Source: Acidimicrobiia bacterium
GTDB taxonomy: Bacteria > Actinomycetota > Acidimicrobiia > IMCC26256 > PALSA-555
NCBI GenBank assembly: GCA_009694435.1
Contig: SHUY01000005.1
Coordinates: forward strand, 1 to 50,128
DNA length: 50,128 nt
Direction: 5' to 3'
Made by a program: the position numbers and the translations under genes. This document shows positions 26,265-34,929 of the stretch, piece by piece. Numbering within the stretch: the stretch's first letter is position 1; the number at the start of each line of letters is the position of its first letter. Below the pieces are notes generated by a model. That model was not told the DNA's origin, did no database searches, and saw only the letters and a program-made list of their open reading frames with translations.

Positions 26265-27422
26265 ATGTTGCGTTTTTTAACCGCGGGCGAGTCTCACGGA
26301 CCAGCTCTCACGGTGATCCTTGAGGGGCTCCCTTCGGGGCTGCCAATATTAATTGAAGATATTTCTGATGAGCTGGCGCGCCGTCGCTTGGGGTTTGGTC
26401 GTGGGCCTCGCATGCGCCTTGAGCTTGATGAGGTCGAATTTTTAGGCGGAGTTCGCCACGGGCGCACTCTCGGATCACCGGTAGCCATCATGATCCGCAA
26501 TACTGAGTGGCCAAAATGGTCAGAAGAAATGTCTCCGGGCTTGGGGAAAACCGCTTCTCCGTTACACCAACCTCGCCCTGGTCATGCTGATTTAGTGGGA
26601 ATGCAAAAGTACGGATTCGATGATGCTCGAAATGTTCTTGAGCGAGCAAGCGCGCGCGAAACTGCCGCCCGCGTGGCCGCCGGTGCGTTGGCTAAAGGGT
26701 TATTGGGCATTATTGACGCTCAAGTAATGAGCCATGTCGTTCAGATCGGAGACGCAGTTGCGGACACCACTGTCCGGCCTGAATTTGAGGACTTGGCCAC
26801 CATCGACGAATCTTCAGTGCGCTGTTTCGATAAAGAATCTGAGGAAAAAATGATTACCACTATCGAGGCGGCCGCTAAGGCGGGAGATTCTCTCGGTGGC
26901 CGAGTCGAAGTTTTGGGCTACGGCGTACCCCCGGGTCTTGGGTCACACGTTCATTGGGATCGGCGCATCGATGGGCTTTTAGCTCAAGCGATGATGAGTA
27001 TTCAAGCGATGAAGGCAGTTGAAATTGGCGATGGGTTTGAAGGTTCGGGACTGCTTGGAAGCACCGCTCACGATGAAATACTTTGGGATGATCATTCTGA
27101 GTCTTACCAGCGGGGTTCTGCTCGAGCGGGTGGAGTAGAAGGGGGAATGACTACGGGTGAAGTTTTGATTGCTCGGGTCGCAATGAAGCCCTTAGCAACT
27201 CTTAATCGACCCGTGCTGCGAACGGTTGATACTCAAACTAAGGAGGAAACCGTTTCGTTTCGTGAGCGCACCGATGTAACTGCGGTTCCGGCCGCGGGAG
27301 TAGTAGCAGAAACGATGATGGCGCTAGTCGTGGCTAACGAAGCACTGAGAAAATTCGGTGGCGACTCAGTCGAAGAATTCGCCCGCAATCATGACGCATT
27401 TTTGGCCACTCTAAAATCATGA
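26265..27422 (+). CDS. aroC: Chorismate synthase
   Basis: The protein has 385 residues. It converts EPSP to chorismate using reduced FMN. It begins MLRFLTAGESHGPALTVILEG, with the conserved GESHG signature; FGRGPRM, RPGHADLVGMQKY, ERASARETAARVAAG and GGVEGGMTTGE follow. It leads the aroC-aroK-aroB-aroQ run and overlaps aroK by 4 bases. Confidence 0.98.
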   Translation: MLRFLTAGESHGPALTVILEGLPSGLPILIEDISDELARRRLGFGRGPRMRLELDEVEFLGGVRHGRTLGSPVAIMIRNTEWPKWSEEMSPGLGKTASPLHQPRPGHADLVGMQKYGFDDARNVLERASARETAARVAAGALAKGLLGIIDAQVMSHVVQIGDAVADTTVRPEFEDLATIDESSVRCFDKESEEKMITTIEAAAKAGDSLGGRVEVLGYGVPPGLGSHVHWDRRIDGLLAQAMMSIQAMKAVEIGDGFEGSGLLGSTAHDEILWDDHSESYQRGSARAGGVEGGMTTGEVLIARVAMKPLATLNRPVLRTVDTQTKEETVSFRERTDVTAVPAAGVVAETMMALVVANEALRKFGGDSVEEFARNHDAFLATLKS

Positions 27423-27943
27423 GTTCATCACCGCATTTGATACTTATCGGACTAATGGGGTCGGGGAAAAGTTCGGTGGGGGCACTGTGCGCCCGCCAAT
27501 TGAAACGAGTATTCATCGACACTGACGAAACTATTGTTACCAATACCAAAACCTCAATATCCGAACTATTCGATTCTGGGGAAGAGTCTTTCCGAGAACT
27601 TGAGCGCGATGCGGTTGCGCAAGCGTGTGCGACTATCACTCCAGCAGTAATCGCTTGTGGTGGTGGTGCGGTCGTTGATCCAATGAGCCGTGATCTCATC
27701 CAATCGTCGGGGACAGTAGCTTGGCTTCAGGCTGACCCAGAAGAACTTGAACGCCGCATTGGTGACACCACCGCTAGGCCTTTGCTGGCCGGGGCTGACC
27801 CCAAGCAAGTATTGGCGAAGTTGGCGCTTGAACGAGATGGACTCTATGAGAAAGCCGCTAACTTCAGAGTGGACACTCACGGGCTTACGGTGACCGAAGT
27901 GGCAGACGCAGTAATTCAGGAGTACACCCAATGCCGCGCATAA
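27419..27943 (+). CDS. aroK: Shikimate kinase
   Basis: The protein has 174 residues. The P-loop is GLMGSGKSS (11-19). DTDETI and the shikimate-binding FRELERDAV and CGGGAVVDP follow, with a lid RIGDTTARPLL. It phosphorylates shikimate with ATP. It overlaps aroC (ATGA) and aroB (13 bases). Confidence 0.97.
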   Translation: MSSSPHLILIGLMGSGKSSVGALCARQLKRVFIDTDETIVTNTKTSISELFDSGEESFRELERDAVAQACATITPAVIACGGGAVVDPMSRDLIQSSGTVAWLQADPEELERRIGDTTARPLLAGADPKQVLAKLALERDGLYEKAANFRVDTHGLTVTEVADAVIQEYTQCRA

Positions 27944-28983
27944 GAGTAGAGACTGACCCCACCTATGAAGTAGTAGTTGGCGATGATGTTCTCCCTGAGT
28001 GCGCGACCATAATCGACGGTTATCGAAAAGCGGTAATTGTTACCCAAATCGGAGTAGCGCAAAATTATCGCGAAGCCCTTGGGTCTGATCGCTGGTTTAT
28101 TTCTATCGGTGAAGGTGAGACTGCCAAATCTATGGAAACAGTCGACATGCTCGGCCGAGCTTTCGCTGATGGCGGACTGCTGCGAGATGATTTGGTGGTG
28201 GCGTTTGGTGGTGGCGTGGTTGGAGATACTGCAGGCTTGGCGGCCGCGCTATTTCATCGTGGAGTTGCTCTTTTGCAGATACCTACCACTTTAGTTGCTC
28301 AGGTCGATGCTGCGATCGGTGGGAAAACTGCCGTCAATCTCCCCGAAGGAAAAAATCTGATTGGCGCGTTCCATCAACCCATTGCCGTGATGGCCGATAC
28401 CTCAACTTTGTCTACTCTTCCGGATCGAGAATTTCGTTCTGGCCTTGGCGAAGTAGTTAAATACGGTCTTATGCCCGAGGGACGAAATATCCTTGATCTT
28501 ATTAGCGCCCGAATCGAAGCAATTCGTGCTCGTGATGAGGTGACCCTTACCGAAATTGTTGTGGCCTGCGCAACCATTAAAGCTCAAGTAGTCGCCGCCG
28601 ACCCCGAAGAGCGGCTTGGCTTACGCTCTAATTTAAATTTTGGTCACACTCTGGCTCATGCCCTTGAAACTGGTGGTGGCTATTCGTTCACTCACGGGGA
28701 AGCGGTTGGTGTGGGTCTGGTGTTCGCCATGGCTTTAGCCGTGGCCATGCATCGAGTCGATGCAACTGAGTTAGAGAACTTACGGTCAATCCTTGATGGG
28801 CTGGGACTGCCAAGCCAGGTCGAAGGGAAACCAGACCAAGATAACTTATTAGCCATAATGCGCCGAGATAAAAAATCGCGGGGAGGTCTCGCATTTGTTC
28901 TTCCTAGCGCCAACGGTTTAGAACTAGTTGAAGATCCTCCACCCAAAGCACTCGCGGCCGCGTTTTTAGCCGTAGGTGCCTAG
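27931..28983 (+). CDS. aroB: 3-dehydroquinate synthase
   Basis: The protein has 350 residues. This NAD- and metal-dependent enzyme has FGGGVVGDTAGLAAALFHRGV, TTLVAQVDAAIGGKTAVN, GAFHQP, the ligand region GLGEVVKYG, LNFGHTLAHALE and HGEAVGVGL. It catalyses the second step of the shikimate pathway, from DAHP. ATG 27931 overlaps the aroK end by 13 bases. Confidence 0.98.
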   Translation: MPRIRVETDPTYEVVVGDDVLPECATIIDGYRKAVIVTQIGVAQNYREALGSDRWFISIGEGETAKSMETVDMLGRAFADGGLLRDDLVVAFGGGVVGDTAGLAAALFHRGVALLQIPTTLVAQVDAAIGGKTAVNLPEGKNLIGAFHQPIAVMADTSTLSTLPDREFRSGLGEVVKYGLMPEGRNILDLISARIEAIRARDEVTLTEIVVACATIKAQVVAADPEERLGLRSNLNFGHTLAHALETGGGYSFTHGEAVGVGLVFAMALAVAMHRVDATELENLRSILDGLGLPSQVEGKPDQDNLLAIMRRDKKSRGGLAFVLPSANGLELVEDPPPKALAAAFLAVGA

Positions 28984-29001
28984 CAAGGAAGGTTCAGAAC
29001 A

Positions 29002-29442
29002 ATGGCGACAATATTGCTACTTTCAGGGCCCAATCTGAATTTGCTAGGCGATCGCGAAACTGCCATTTACGGTACCGCCACTCTCGAAGAGTGCGTAGAG
29101 ATGGCTCGAACTCAAGCGCTGAGTCAAGGTAACGAACTCGAACATTTTCAGTCTAACCACGAAGGCGACTTGGTCGAGGCCGTACACGGTGCTCGCAATC
29201 GGTGTATCGCAATAGTCATTAATGCGGGTGCACTCACTCATTCCTCGTTCGCTTTGGCGGACGCATTGGCGGCTTACGATGGAGTCAAAGTTGAGCTTCA
29301 CTTAAGTAATCCTTCGTCACGGGAACAGTGGCGCCAGCGATCAGTGATAGCTCCTTACGTGACGGGAACAGTGGCTGGTTTTGGTCCCGCCGGCTACCGA
29401 CTTGCAGTTGAAGCAGTTTTAGAGTGCACGGCTAAGAAGTGA
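29002..29442 (+). CDS. aroQ: Type II 3-dehydroquinate dehydratase
   Basis: The protein has 146 residues and is the dodecameric type II form. The N-terminal LSGPNLNLLGDRETAIYG includes the conserved active-site Arg and Tyr. QSNHEGDLVEAVH, NAGALTHSS and VELHLSNPSSRE complete the site. It starts with ATG after AAGGAAGG and overlaps pepQ by 4 bases. Confidence 0.98.
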   Translation: MATILLLSGPNLNLLGDRETAIYGTATLEECVEMARTQALSQGNELEHFQSNHEGDLVEAVHGARNRCIAIVINAGALTHSSFALADALAAYDGVKVELHLSNPSSREQWRQRSVIAPYVTGTVAGFGPAGYRLAVEAVLECTAKK

Positions 29443-30560
29443 AATTGTCCTCTCCGAGCACCAACTTCTTGGCTATGGATATAGCTAAGCGCAGCGAACG
29501 GTTACGAACCGCGCTTCCCTCAGCCCAGTGCGACGCGCTTTTAGTTACTCGACGCCCAAATGTTCAGTACTTGACCGGCTTTACCGGCTCGGCGGGAGTG
29601 GTATTTTTTGGCCCCGATGAGTTGGTTTTAGTAACTGATGGGCGTTATCAAACTCAGGCCAATGAGCAACTCGAAAAGGCGGGAATTTTAGGAACTATAG
29701 AGATCACTGGGCCTAGCAAAACGCAAGAGCAAATAGTGAGTGATTTGGCTAGCCGGTATTCAAAGATTGGACTTGAGTCTGAAGGTGTTACTTGGGCGGA
29801 ACAGCAAAAGTGGGCGAAGTCTCTTGGGGCGAACAAACTGGTTTCCACTAACTCGATAATAGAGGCTTTACGATTAACCAAAGAGCCGGCAGAGGTAGAG
29901 CGCATTCGGGCTGCTTGTTCAATCGCCGATACAGCCTTGAGGGATCTTTTACCCATGCTGGCCACTAGCCCCACTGAACGAGAATTCGCTATGGCTCTTG
30001 AGATCGGTATGCGCCAAGGCGGCGCATCAGGGATAAGTTTTGACTCAATCGTTGCCTCTGGGCCTAACGGAGCCAAGCCGCACGCCCGACCCAGTGATAA
30101 GGCTATTAAAAAAGACGAATTAGTGGTCATTGATTTCGGTTGCGTAGTCGACGGCTACTGCTCGGACATGACGCGCACCGTAAGCGTTGACGACCCTGGT
30201 TCTAAAGCCACTCGTTTGTGGAGCGTTGTACAAGAAAGCCAAGCCGCAGGGCGGTCGGCGGTCCGGGCGGGTGTTTCTTGTCGTGAAGTCGACCGGGCTT
30301 GTCGAGACATAATCGATAATGCGGGCTGGGGCAATGAGTTCTCCCACGGCACCGGTCACGGAGTTGGACTAGAAATCCATGAAGCGCCGCGAGTTTCTTA
30401 CGCCTCCGATGAAGTTCTTGAGGCGGGATATATTGTTACCGTCGAGCCGGGAGTTTATTTACCGGGAGTAGGTGGTGTTCGCCTCGAAGATACGGTGGTA
30501 GTAACCGAAAATGGTTGCGAGGCTCTAACCGAATTTCCCAAGTTCTTGACTGCGTCATAA
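29439..30560 (+). CDS. pepQ: M24 family Xaa-Pro aminopeptidase/dipeptidase
   Basis: The protein has 373 residues. It has an N-terminal creatinase-like domain (about 20-145) and a C-terminal pita-bread metallopeptidase. The dimetal ligands are in VIDFGCVVDGYCSDMTRT (two Asp), GTGHGVGLEIHEAP (His), TVEPGVY (Glu) and GGVRLEDT (Glu). It removes residues next to proline. GTG 29439 makes a GTGA overlap with aroQ; an ATG at 29475 would also fit. Location before efp is conserved in actinobacteria. Confidence 0.93.
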   Translation: MKLSSPSTNFLAMDIAKRSERLRTALPSAQCDALLVTRRPNVQYLTGFTGSAGVVFFGPDELVLVTDGRYQTQANEQLEKAGILGTIEITGPSKTQEQIVSDLASRYSKIGLESEGVTWAEQQKWAKSLGANKLVSTNSIIEALRLTKEPAEVERIRAACSIADTALRDLLPMLATSPTEREFAMALEIGMRQGGASGISFDSIVASGPNGAKPHARPSDKAIKKDELVVIDFGCVVDGYCSDMTRTVSVDDPGSKATRLWSVVQESQAAGRSAVRAGVSCREVDRACRDIIDNAGWGNEFSHGTGHGVGLEIHEAPRVSYASDEVLEAGYIVTVEPGVYLPGVGGVRLEDTVVVTENGCEALTEFPKFLTAS

Positions 30561-30578
30561 CTCGATTGAGGTAAAAAT

Positions 30579-31139
30579 ATGAATATCTCCACTAATGATT
30601 TAAAAAATGGTATGGCCCTTGATCTTCCGGACGGGCTTATGACGGTTATTGAATTTCAGCACGTCAAGCCTGGTAAAGGAGGAGCTTTCGTACGCACCAA
30701 GTTGAAGAACGTACGAACGGGGGCGGTGCTTGATAAAACCTATCGAGCCGATGAAAAAGTTCCGTTAGCGGTAATCGATAAAAGAGATATGCAGTACCTC
30801 TACCGCGAAGCCGACAGCCTAGTTTTTATGGATACCGCTAATTATGAACAAATTTCGGTAGATGTTGCTGATGTGGAAGACGCCATTTTGTATTTGACCG
30901 AAGGCGACGCAGTAGTTTTACCGATGCACAACGAAGACGTGGTGGGAGTAGAGCTTCCCGCGGCAGTCGAACTTATGGTGACCGAGACTGAGCCTGGAGT
31001 TCAGGGCGATAGAGTTTCGGGCGCTCGTAAACCAGCAACATTTTCTACTGGGTTAGTAGCGCAAGTCCCACTTTTTATTGAAATTGGCGAAATGATAAAA
31101 GTCGACACCCGCACCGGCGAGTATCTCGCGCGCGCTTAA
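30579..31139 (+). CDS. efp: Translation elongation factor P
   Basis: The protein has 186 residues and three beta-barrel domains. The N-terminal loop HVKPGKGGAF holds K33, the lysine that in other bacteria may be modified. The C-terminal signature is GLVAQVPLFIEIGEMIKVDTRTGEYLAR. It relieves ribosome stalling at proline runs. A GAGGTAAAA site precedes the ATG. Confidence 0.98.
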   Translation: MNISTNDLKNGMALDLPDGLMTVIEFQHVKPGKGGAFVRTKLKNVRTGAVLDKTYRADEKVPLAVIDKRDMQYLYREADSLVFMDTANYEQISVDVADVEDAILYLTEGDAVVLPMHNEDVVGVELPAAVELMVTETEPGVQGDRVSGARKPATFSTGLVAQVPLFIEIGEMIKVDTRTGEYLARA

Positions 31140-31156
31140 AGCGGCCGTGGTCTTTA

Positions 31157-31546
31157 GTGGGAACTAGACGAGAGTCTCGAGAGCGAGCGTTAGAACTCTC
31201 TTACGAGATGGAGACGCGCAATCTCGACTCCGAAATAGTTTTTTCTGAGTTGCTCGTCACTCCAGATGAATATTCAATTGATCTGGTCCAAGGGGTAGAG
31301 CGTCACGGCGCCGAAATCGATGCCTTGCTAAAAAAGCATTCAGAAAATTGGACGATCGAAAGAATGCCTCCAGTCGATCGAGCTTTACTGCGAATTGGTG
31401 GCTATGAACTCGGTTGGCAGAAAGATGTTCCGACGGCAGTCATAATCGACGAAGCGGTTGAACTCGCCCATAGGTATTCAACTAAAGAATCGGGTCGCTT
31501 CGTTAACGCCCTTTTGGCTCAACTTGCCGAAGATCTCCGACCGTGA
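31157..31546 (+). CDS. nusB: Transcription antitermination protein NusB
   Basis: The protein has 129 residues and is an all-helical RNA-binding protein. It shows [17 protein letters not shown] at the start, then [37 protein letters not shown] and [11 protein letters not shown]. It acts with NusE on rRNA boxA elements. GTG 31157 has no strong ribosome site; it lies 17 bases after efp. Confidence 0.97.
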   Translation: MGTRRESRERALELSYEMETRNLDSEIVFSELLVTPDEYSIDLVQGVERHGAEIDALLKKHSENWTIERMPPVDRALLRIGGYELGWQKDVPTAVIIDEAVELAHRYSTKESGRFVNALLAQLAEDLRP

Positions 31547-31851
31547 GCCCAGAAGACGAAGGGGCACTTGGGACTCAAATCGTTTTAGAGCCCGAACTGG
31601 ATGAATTTTCTAAAACTGATCGGCCGTGGATCGTTATTGTCTGGAATGACCCAGTGAACTTAATGAGCTATGTGGTCTACGTATTGCAGAAGATTTTTGG
31701 CTACTCACGGGAAAAAGCGACTCGGCTGATGATGCAAGTTCACCACGAGGGTAAAGCGGCAGTGGCTGAAGGCCAGCGTGAAAAAGCTGAAGCCGACGTT
31801 GCTCGTCTTCACTCTTTTGGTCTCTGGGCAACCATGGAGCACCCTGGGTGA
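31543..31851 (+). CDS. clpS: ATP-dependent Clp protease adaptor ClpS
   Basis: The protein has 102 residues. The core [20 protein letters not shown] contains the family's NDP-x-N segment used to bind N-degron residues. [20 protein letters not shown] follows. It hands N-end rule substrates to ClpC/ClpA. It is joined to nusB and the DUF2017 gene by GTGA overlaps. Confidence 0.96.
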   Translation: MSPEDEGALGTQIVLEPELDEFSKTDRPWIVIVWNDPVNLMSYVVYVLQKIFGYSREKATRLMMQVHHEGKAAVAEGQREKAEADVARLHSFGLWATMEHPG

Positions 31852-32330
31852 GCGTTACTTTCGAGCGGCACTCTGAAGGAATGCGAATTTCTATGAGTGA
31901 AACTGAACTTAAGTTGTTGCTCGAACTCCCTCAACAACTCCGTGACCTTTACGACAATCCTCTGGACGAGGCTTACGATCGATTGTTCCCCCGGGCTTAT
32001 CTAGATCCGACCGAAGAAAAAGCGGAATCGGAATGGCAAGAGTTTGTTCACCCCGATCTTCACCGCCAGCGGCTCGACGCGCTCGAAGCGGTTACTTCTA
32101 CCCTCAATCAGGCTGGCCCCGTTGGGCGCAATTTAGTGGGAGTCGATTTTGACGAAGACACGGTCAACGCTTTACTGAGTGTGTTAAATGATGCCCGCTT
32201 GATTCTGGGTAGTCGAATAGGCCTAAACGACGAATCTGAAGTCAGGTCTGATCTCGACCCTGGCCTGTACGCGGCCTATCAGTGGCTGTCGCACCTTGAG
32301 GGAGACTTGGTTGAAACTCTCCTCGGTTAA
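31848..32330 (+). CDS. DUF2017 family protein
   Basis: The protein has 160 residues, is mostly acidic and helical, and has no signal peptide or membrane segment. A DUF2017 protein directly after clpS is a standard actinobacterial arrangement. It shows [19 protein letters not shown] and GLNDESE typical of that family. Its function is unknown, but the fixed pairing suggests a link to Clp proteolysis. It starts in a GTGA overlap with clpS. Confidence 0.88.
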   Translation: MSVTFERHSEGMRISMSETELKLLLELPQQLRDLYDNPLDEAYDRLFPRAYLDPTEEKAESEWQEFVHPDLHRQRLDALEAVTSTLNQAGPVGRNLVGVDFDEDTVNALLSVLNDARLILGSRIGLNDESEVRSDLDPGLYAAYQWLSHLEGDLVETLLG

Positions 32331-32354
32331 TCCGACTAGGGTACTGAGCCATAA

Positions 32355-32376
32355 AGTTCAACTTGTTCAAGCAACT
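32355..32376. promoter_or_regulatory. Operator-like imperfect palindrome before the SDR gene
   Basis: CTTGTTCAAG (32362-32371) is flanked by AGTT and AACT, giving an imperfect 22-base dyad about 30 bases before the gene. Size and position resemble a TetR-type operator, but no regulator gene is nearby. Confidence 0.35.
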
Positions 32377-32404
32377 CACTTAGAGAAATGCGGAGGATTA
32401 GCTG

Positions 32405-33301
32405 GTGGGGTATCTAGACGGAAAAACGGTGGCAGTAACTGGTGCGGGGCGAGGAATCGGCCGGGCCGTAGCGATGGCTTGTGCCGCGAATGGCGCCAAT
32501 GTGGTCGTTAACGACTTCGGGGTCAGCATTGATGGCAATGACCCCAGCAGTGAGATTGCTAATGAAGTCGTAGCTGAAATCGTCGCCGCGGGCGGTAATG
32601 CCGTCGCCGTGGCTGACACCGTTACCACCATGGAGGGGGGAGAGCGAATCGTTCAAACCGCCATTGACACCTACGGATCTATCGACGGCGTGGTTTGTGT
32701 GGCTGGGATTTTGCGTGAGCGCATGCTTTTTAACATGTCCGAAGATGAGTGGGATCCAGTAATTGAGACTCACCTTAAAGGGACGTTCACCGTATTTCGT
32801 GCGGCCGCTCCTCATATGCGAGAGCAGAAGTCGGGCACAATGATCGGCTTTACTTCGGGAGCATTTGCTGGCAGTGTCGCTCAAGCCAACTACAGCGCGG
32901 CCAAGGGTGGAATCGTCTCGTTGACTCGCAGCGCGGCGGTGGGAATGAACAAATACGGAGTTACCGCCAATGTCATTGCCCCAGTAGCCAAGAGCCGCAT
33001 GTCGGGGAATGTGCCCTTTGGGTTAGAAATGGGGGAGCCCGAAGACGTTGCTCCCATGGTGGTTTTCCTCCTTGGAGATGCAGCCCGATCGGTAACCGGT
33101 CAAGTGTTCACCGCTAACGGTGGGAAATTGGCCGTATGGAACCAACCGGTCGAAGTGCGTGAAATCAACAAAGACGGTCGCTGGACTCCCGAAGAAATCG
33201 CGGAGCGCTTTGACGAACTTGGACAAGAGCGCATGGGGATGCTTGATCGACTTGAGGCGATGGCCAAGGCTGCTACGAGTGGGGACAAACCCAATAAGTA
33301 G
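32405..33301 (+). CDS. Short-chain dehydrogenase/reductase
   Basis: The protein has 298 residues. Rossmann motif TGAGRGIGRA and NDFG are followed by an insert, VCVAGIL, the catalytic Ser in GFTSGAF and Y-x3-K in YSAAKGG. It is somewhat longer than classical SDRs; the 35 or so residues after the core and the overall pattern resemble the hydroxyacyl-CoA dehydrogenase type related to peroxisomal multifunctional enzyme 2, seen often in actinobacteria. The substrate is unknown. It is not part of the usual nusB-pyrR backbone. GTG 32405 has a GGAGGA site. Confidence 0.9.
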   Translation: MGYLDGKTVAVTGAGRGIGRAVAMACAANGANVVVNDFGVSIDGNDPSSEIANEVVAEIVAAGGNAVAVADTVTTMEGGERIVQTAIDTYGSIDGVVCVAGILRERMLFNMSEDEWDPVIETHLKGTFTVFRAAAPHMREQKSGTMIGFTSGAFAGSVAQANYSAAKGGIVSLTRSAAVGMNKYGVTANVIAPVAKSRMSGNVPFGLEMGEPEDVAPMVVFLLGDAARSVTGQVFTANGGKLAVWNQPVEVREINKDGRWTPEEIAERFDELGQERMGMLDRLEAMAKAATSGDKPNK

Positions 33302-33327
33302 ACCTCGGGGGCAGAGTTTGCTAACAT
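33299..33327 (+). promoter_or_regulatory. Candidate promoter of the pyr operon
   Basis: A -35 TAGACC (33299-33304) and a -10 TAACAT (33322-33327) have exactly 17 bases between them. Transcription would start near 33334, one base before the PyrR hairpin. The -35 overlaps the SDR stop codon. Confidence 0.5.
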
Positions 33328-33334
33328 GATGTGA

Positions 33335-33365
33335 CCGTTACTGAAGTCCCGTGAGGCTTCTACGG
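33335..33365 (+). promoter_or_regulatory. PyrR-binding RNA hairpin in the pyr leader
   Basis: The segment AGTCCCGTGAGGCT (33345-33358) fits the PyrR recognition consensus ARUCCNGNGAGGYU at every position. It folds as described for PyrR sites. The upper stem GAAG/CTTC (33343-33346 with 33357-33360) continues to CC/GG past a bulge, closed by a CGUGA loop. The lower stem CCGT/ACGG is 33335-33338 with 33362-33365. The GAGGGA ribosome site of pyrR begins 4 bases after the stem, so bound PyrR would block translation, as shown for Mycobacterium smegmatis. I see no terminator, so attenuation of the Bacillus type is unlikely. Confidence 0.8.
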
Positions 33366-33376
33366 AATGAGGGATT

Positions 33377-34009
33377 ATGGCCGCCGCCAATCGCGCCGGA
33401 GACAAAACCCAGAACGAAGTCGGCGCCGAGCCGGCTGTCTTCGATAACGAAAGTTTTGTTTTTCGAGCGCAAGTCTTTGACGCTAACGATCTCCGCCGAG
33501 CCCTTACTCGCATGGCGCACGAGATCATCGAGCGCAATCACGGGGCCGATAATCTCGTTCTCCTCGGTTTATATACCCGCGGAGTAGCAATCGCTCATCG
33601 ATTAGCTGTTGCGATCGCGTTTTTCGACGCTCGCGAAGTTCCCGTGGGTGCGCTCGACGTGGCTTTTTTTCGCGACGACATAAGTCTGCGCCCCGTGAGT
33701 CCATTAGGGACAACGGAAATACCTGTCGATATCAGCGATCGAACGGTGGTGCTAGTCGATGACGTCCTTTACACCGGCCGCACGGTGCGATCAGCTCTAG
33801 ATGCCCTTACCGAAATCGGACGACCTCGGGCGGTGCAATTGGTGGTTTTGGTCGACCGAGGTCATCGCGAGATTCCTATCCGAGCCGATTCGGTAGGAAA
33901 AAATTTACCCACCAAGAGAACTGAAGACGTTCGAGTGCGACTCACCGAAATCGATGGCGGTTCTGACAGTATCGAGCTTTGGGGTCCGGTCGATGGAGAT
34001 GAGGCATGA
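33377..34009 (+). CDS. pyrR: Pyrimidine operon regulator PyrR (uracil phosphoribosyltransferase family)
   Basis: The protein has 210 residues. The PRPP motif VVLVDDVLYTGRTV is at 123-136, and LGLYTRGVAIAHRL and DVAFFRDD are typical of PyrR. About 28 extra N-terminal residues (Ala/Asp/Asn-rich) precede the conserved core, making it longer than the usual 180 or so. PyrR binds pyr mRNA when UMP is abundant; some members also have weak UPRTase activity. A target hairpin sits just upstream. ATG 33377 follows GAGGGA. Confidence 0.95.
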   Translation: MAAANRAGDKTQNEVGAEPAVFDNESFVFRAQVFDANDLRRALTRMAHEIIERNHGADNLVLLGLYTRGVAIAHRLAVAIAFFDAREVPVGALDVAFFRDDISLRPVSPLGTTEIPVDISDRTVVLVDDVLYTGRTVRSALDALTEIGRPRAVQLVVLVDRGHREIPIRADSVGKNLPTKRTEDVRVRLTEIDGGSDSIELWGPVDGDEA

Positions 34010-34929
34010 AAAATCTTCTTTCGATCTCCGATCTAGATCAAGCCGGGATTATCGAAGTTTGTGATTTAACCGATTCGTTTTTGACTGTTACCCACCGCGA
34101 TATCCCTAAGGTTCCCGCTTTGCGCGGTAAAACGGTTGCGTCGGTGTTTTACGAAGACTCAACCCGAACGAGGCTTTCTTTCGAGACTGCCGCTAAACGC
34201 TTATCGGCTGATGTGATGACCATGAACATGTCTTCTTCATCGGTGCAAAAAGGAGAATCTCTGCGCGACACCGTGCAAACCATTGAAGCAATGGGGGTTG
34301 ACGCAATAGTTATCCGACATCGCCACGCGGGTGCACCCAACCAAGTTGCTACTTGGGTAGATCTCTCCGTCATCAACGCCGGTGATGGTCGCCATGAGCA
34401 CCCCACCCAGGCTCTGCTCGATGTCTACACTGCTCGCCGCCATCTTGGAGATGATCTATCAGGTGCTCGAATCGCCATCGTCGGAGATATTCGTCGCTCC
34501 CGAGTAGCTCGCAGTACCGCTAAAGCTTTCGCTCAGATGGGAGCCAAAGTTACTTTGGTAGCTCCGCCGACCATGTTGCCCGATTCGCTTGCTGGATGGC
34601 CAGTTACTGCGACCAGCGACTTTGACGAGATTTTGTCCGATGTTGACTTGGTTTATCTGTTGCGAATACAACACGAGCGTCAAGACTCAATGGCGTTTCC
34701 GTCGCTTAGAGAGTATGTATCTCGCTACGGGCTAACCAACGATCGCGCCACTCGGCTTGGACCTGAAGTTTTGATCATGCATCCAGGCCCAATGAACCGA
34801 GGAGTTGAGATTTCTCCCGAAGTGGCCGAAAGCGACGCTTCGATAATTACTGAGCAAGTTGAAAATGGGGTCGCGGTACGTATGGCCGTCCTCTACCTAC
34901 TACTTGGATCGGGGGCTCCAGTTGCCTGA
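34006..34929 (+). CDS. pyrB: Aspartate carbamoyltransferase, catalytic subunit
   Basis: The protein has 307 residues. The carbamoyl-phosphate loop is STRTR (52-56) in FYEDSTRTRLSFE, with SVQKGESLRDT, HPTQALLDVYT, the aspartate-site RIQHER and HPGPMNRG. It makes carbamoyl aspartate. No pyrI-type regulatory subunit is seen. It overlaps pyrR by 4 bases. Confidence 0.98.
   Translation: MKNLLSISDLDQAGIIEVCDLTDSFLTVTHRDIPKVPALRGKTVASVFYEDSTRTRLSFETAAKRLSADVMTMNMSSSSVQKGESLRDTVQTIEAMGVDAIVIRHRHAGAPNQVATWVDLSVINAGDGRHEHPTQALLDVYTARRHLGDDLSGARIAIVGDIRRSRVARSTAKAFAQMGAKVTLVAPPTMLPDSLAGWPVTATSDFDEILSDVDLVYLLRIQHERQDSMAFPSLREYVSRYGLTNDRATRLGPEVLIMHPGPMNRGVEISPEVAESDASIITEQVENGVAVRMAVLYLLLGSGAPVA

Noticed and set aside
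29654-30130. Minus-strand open frame of 158 codons inside pepQ
   Set aside because: It is a shadow of the conserved M24 peptidase frame and has no recognisable protein features.
32414-32884. Minus-strand open frame of 156 codons inside the SDR gene
   Set aside because: It mirrors the SDR coding frame; the His- and Asn-rich translation matches no family I know.
33351-33587. Alternative small open frame overlapping the start of pyrR
   Set aside because: It begins inside the PyrR hairpin in another frame, and its translation is unlike any known leader peptide.
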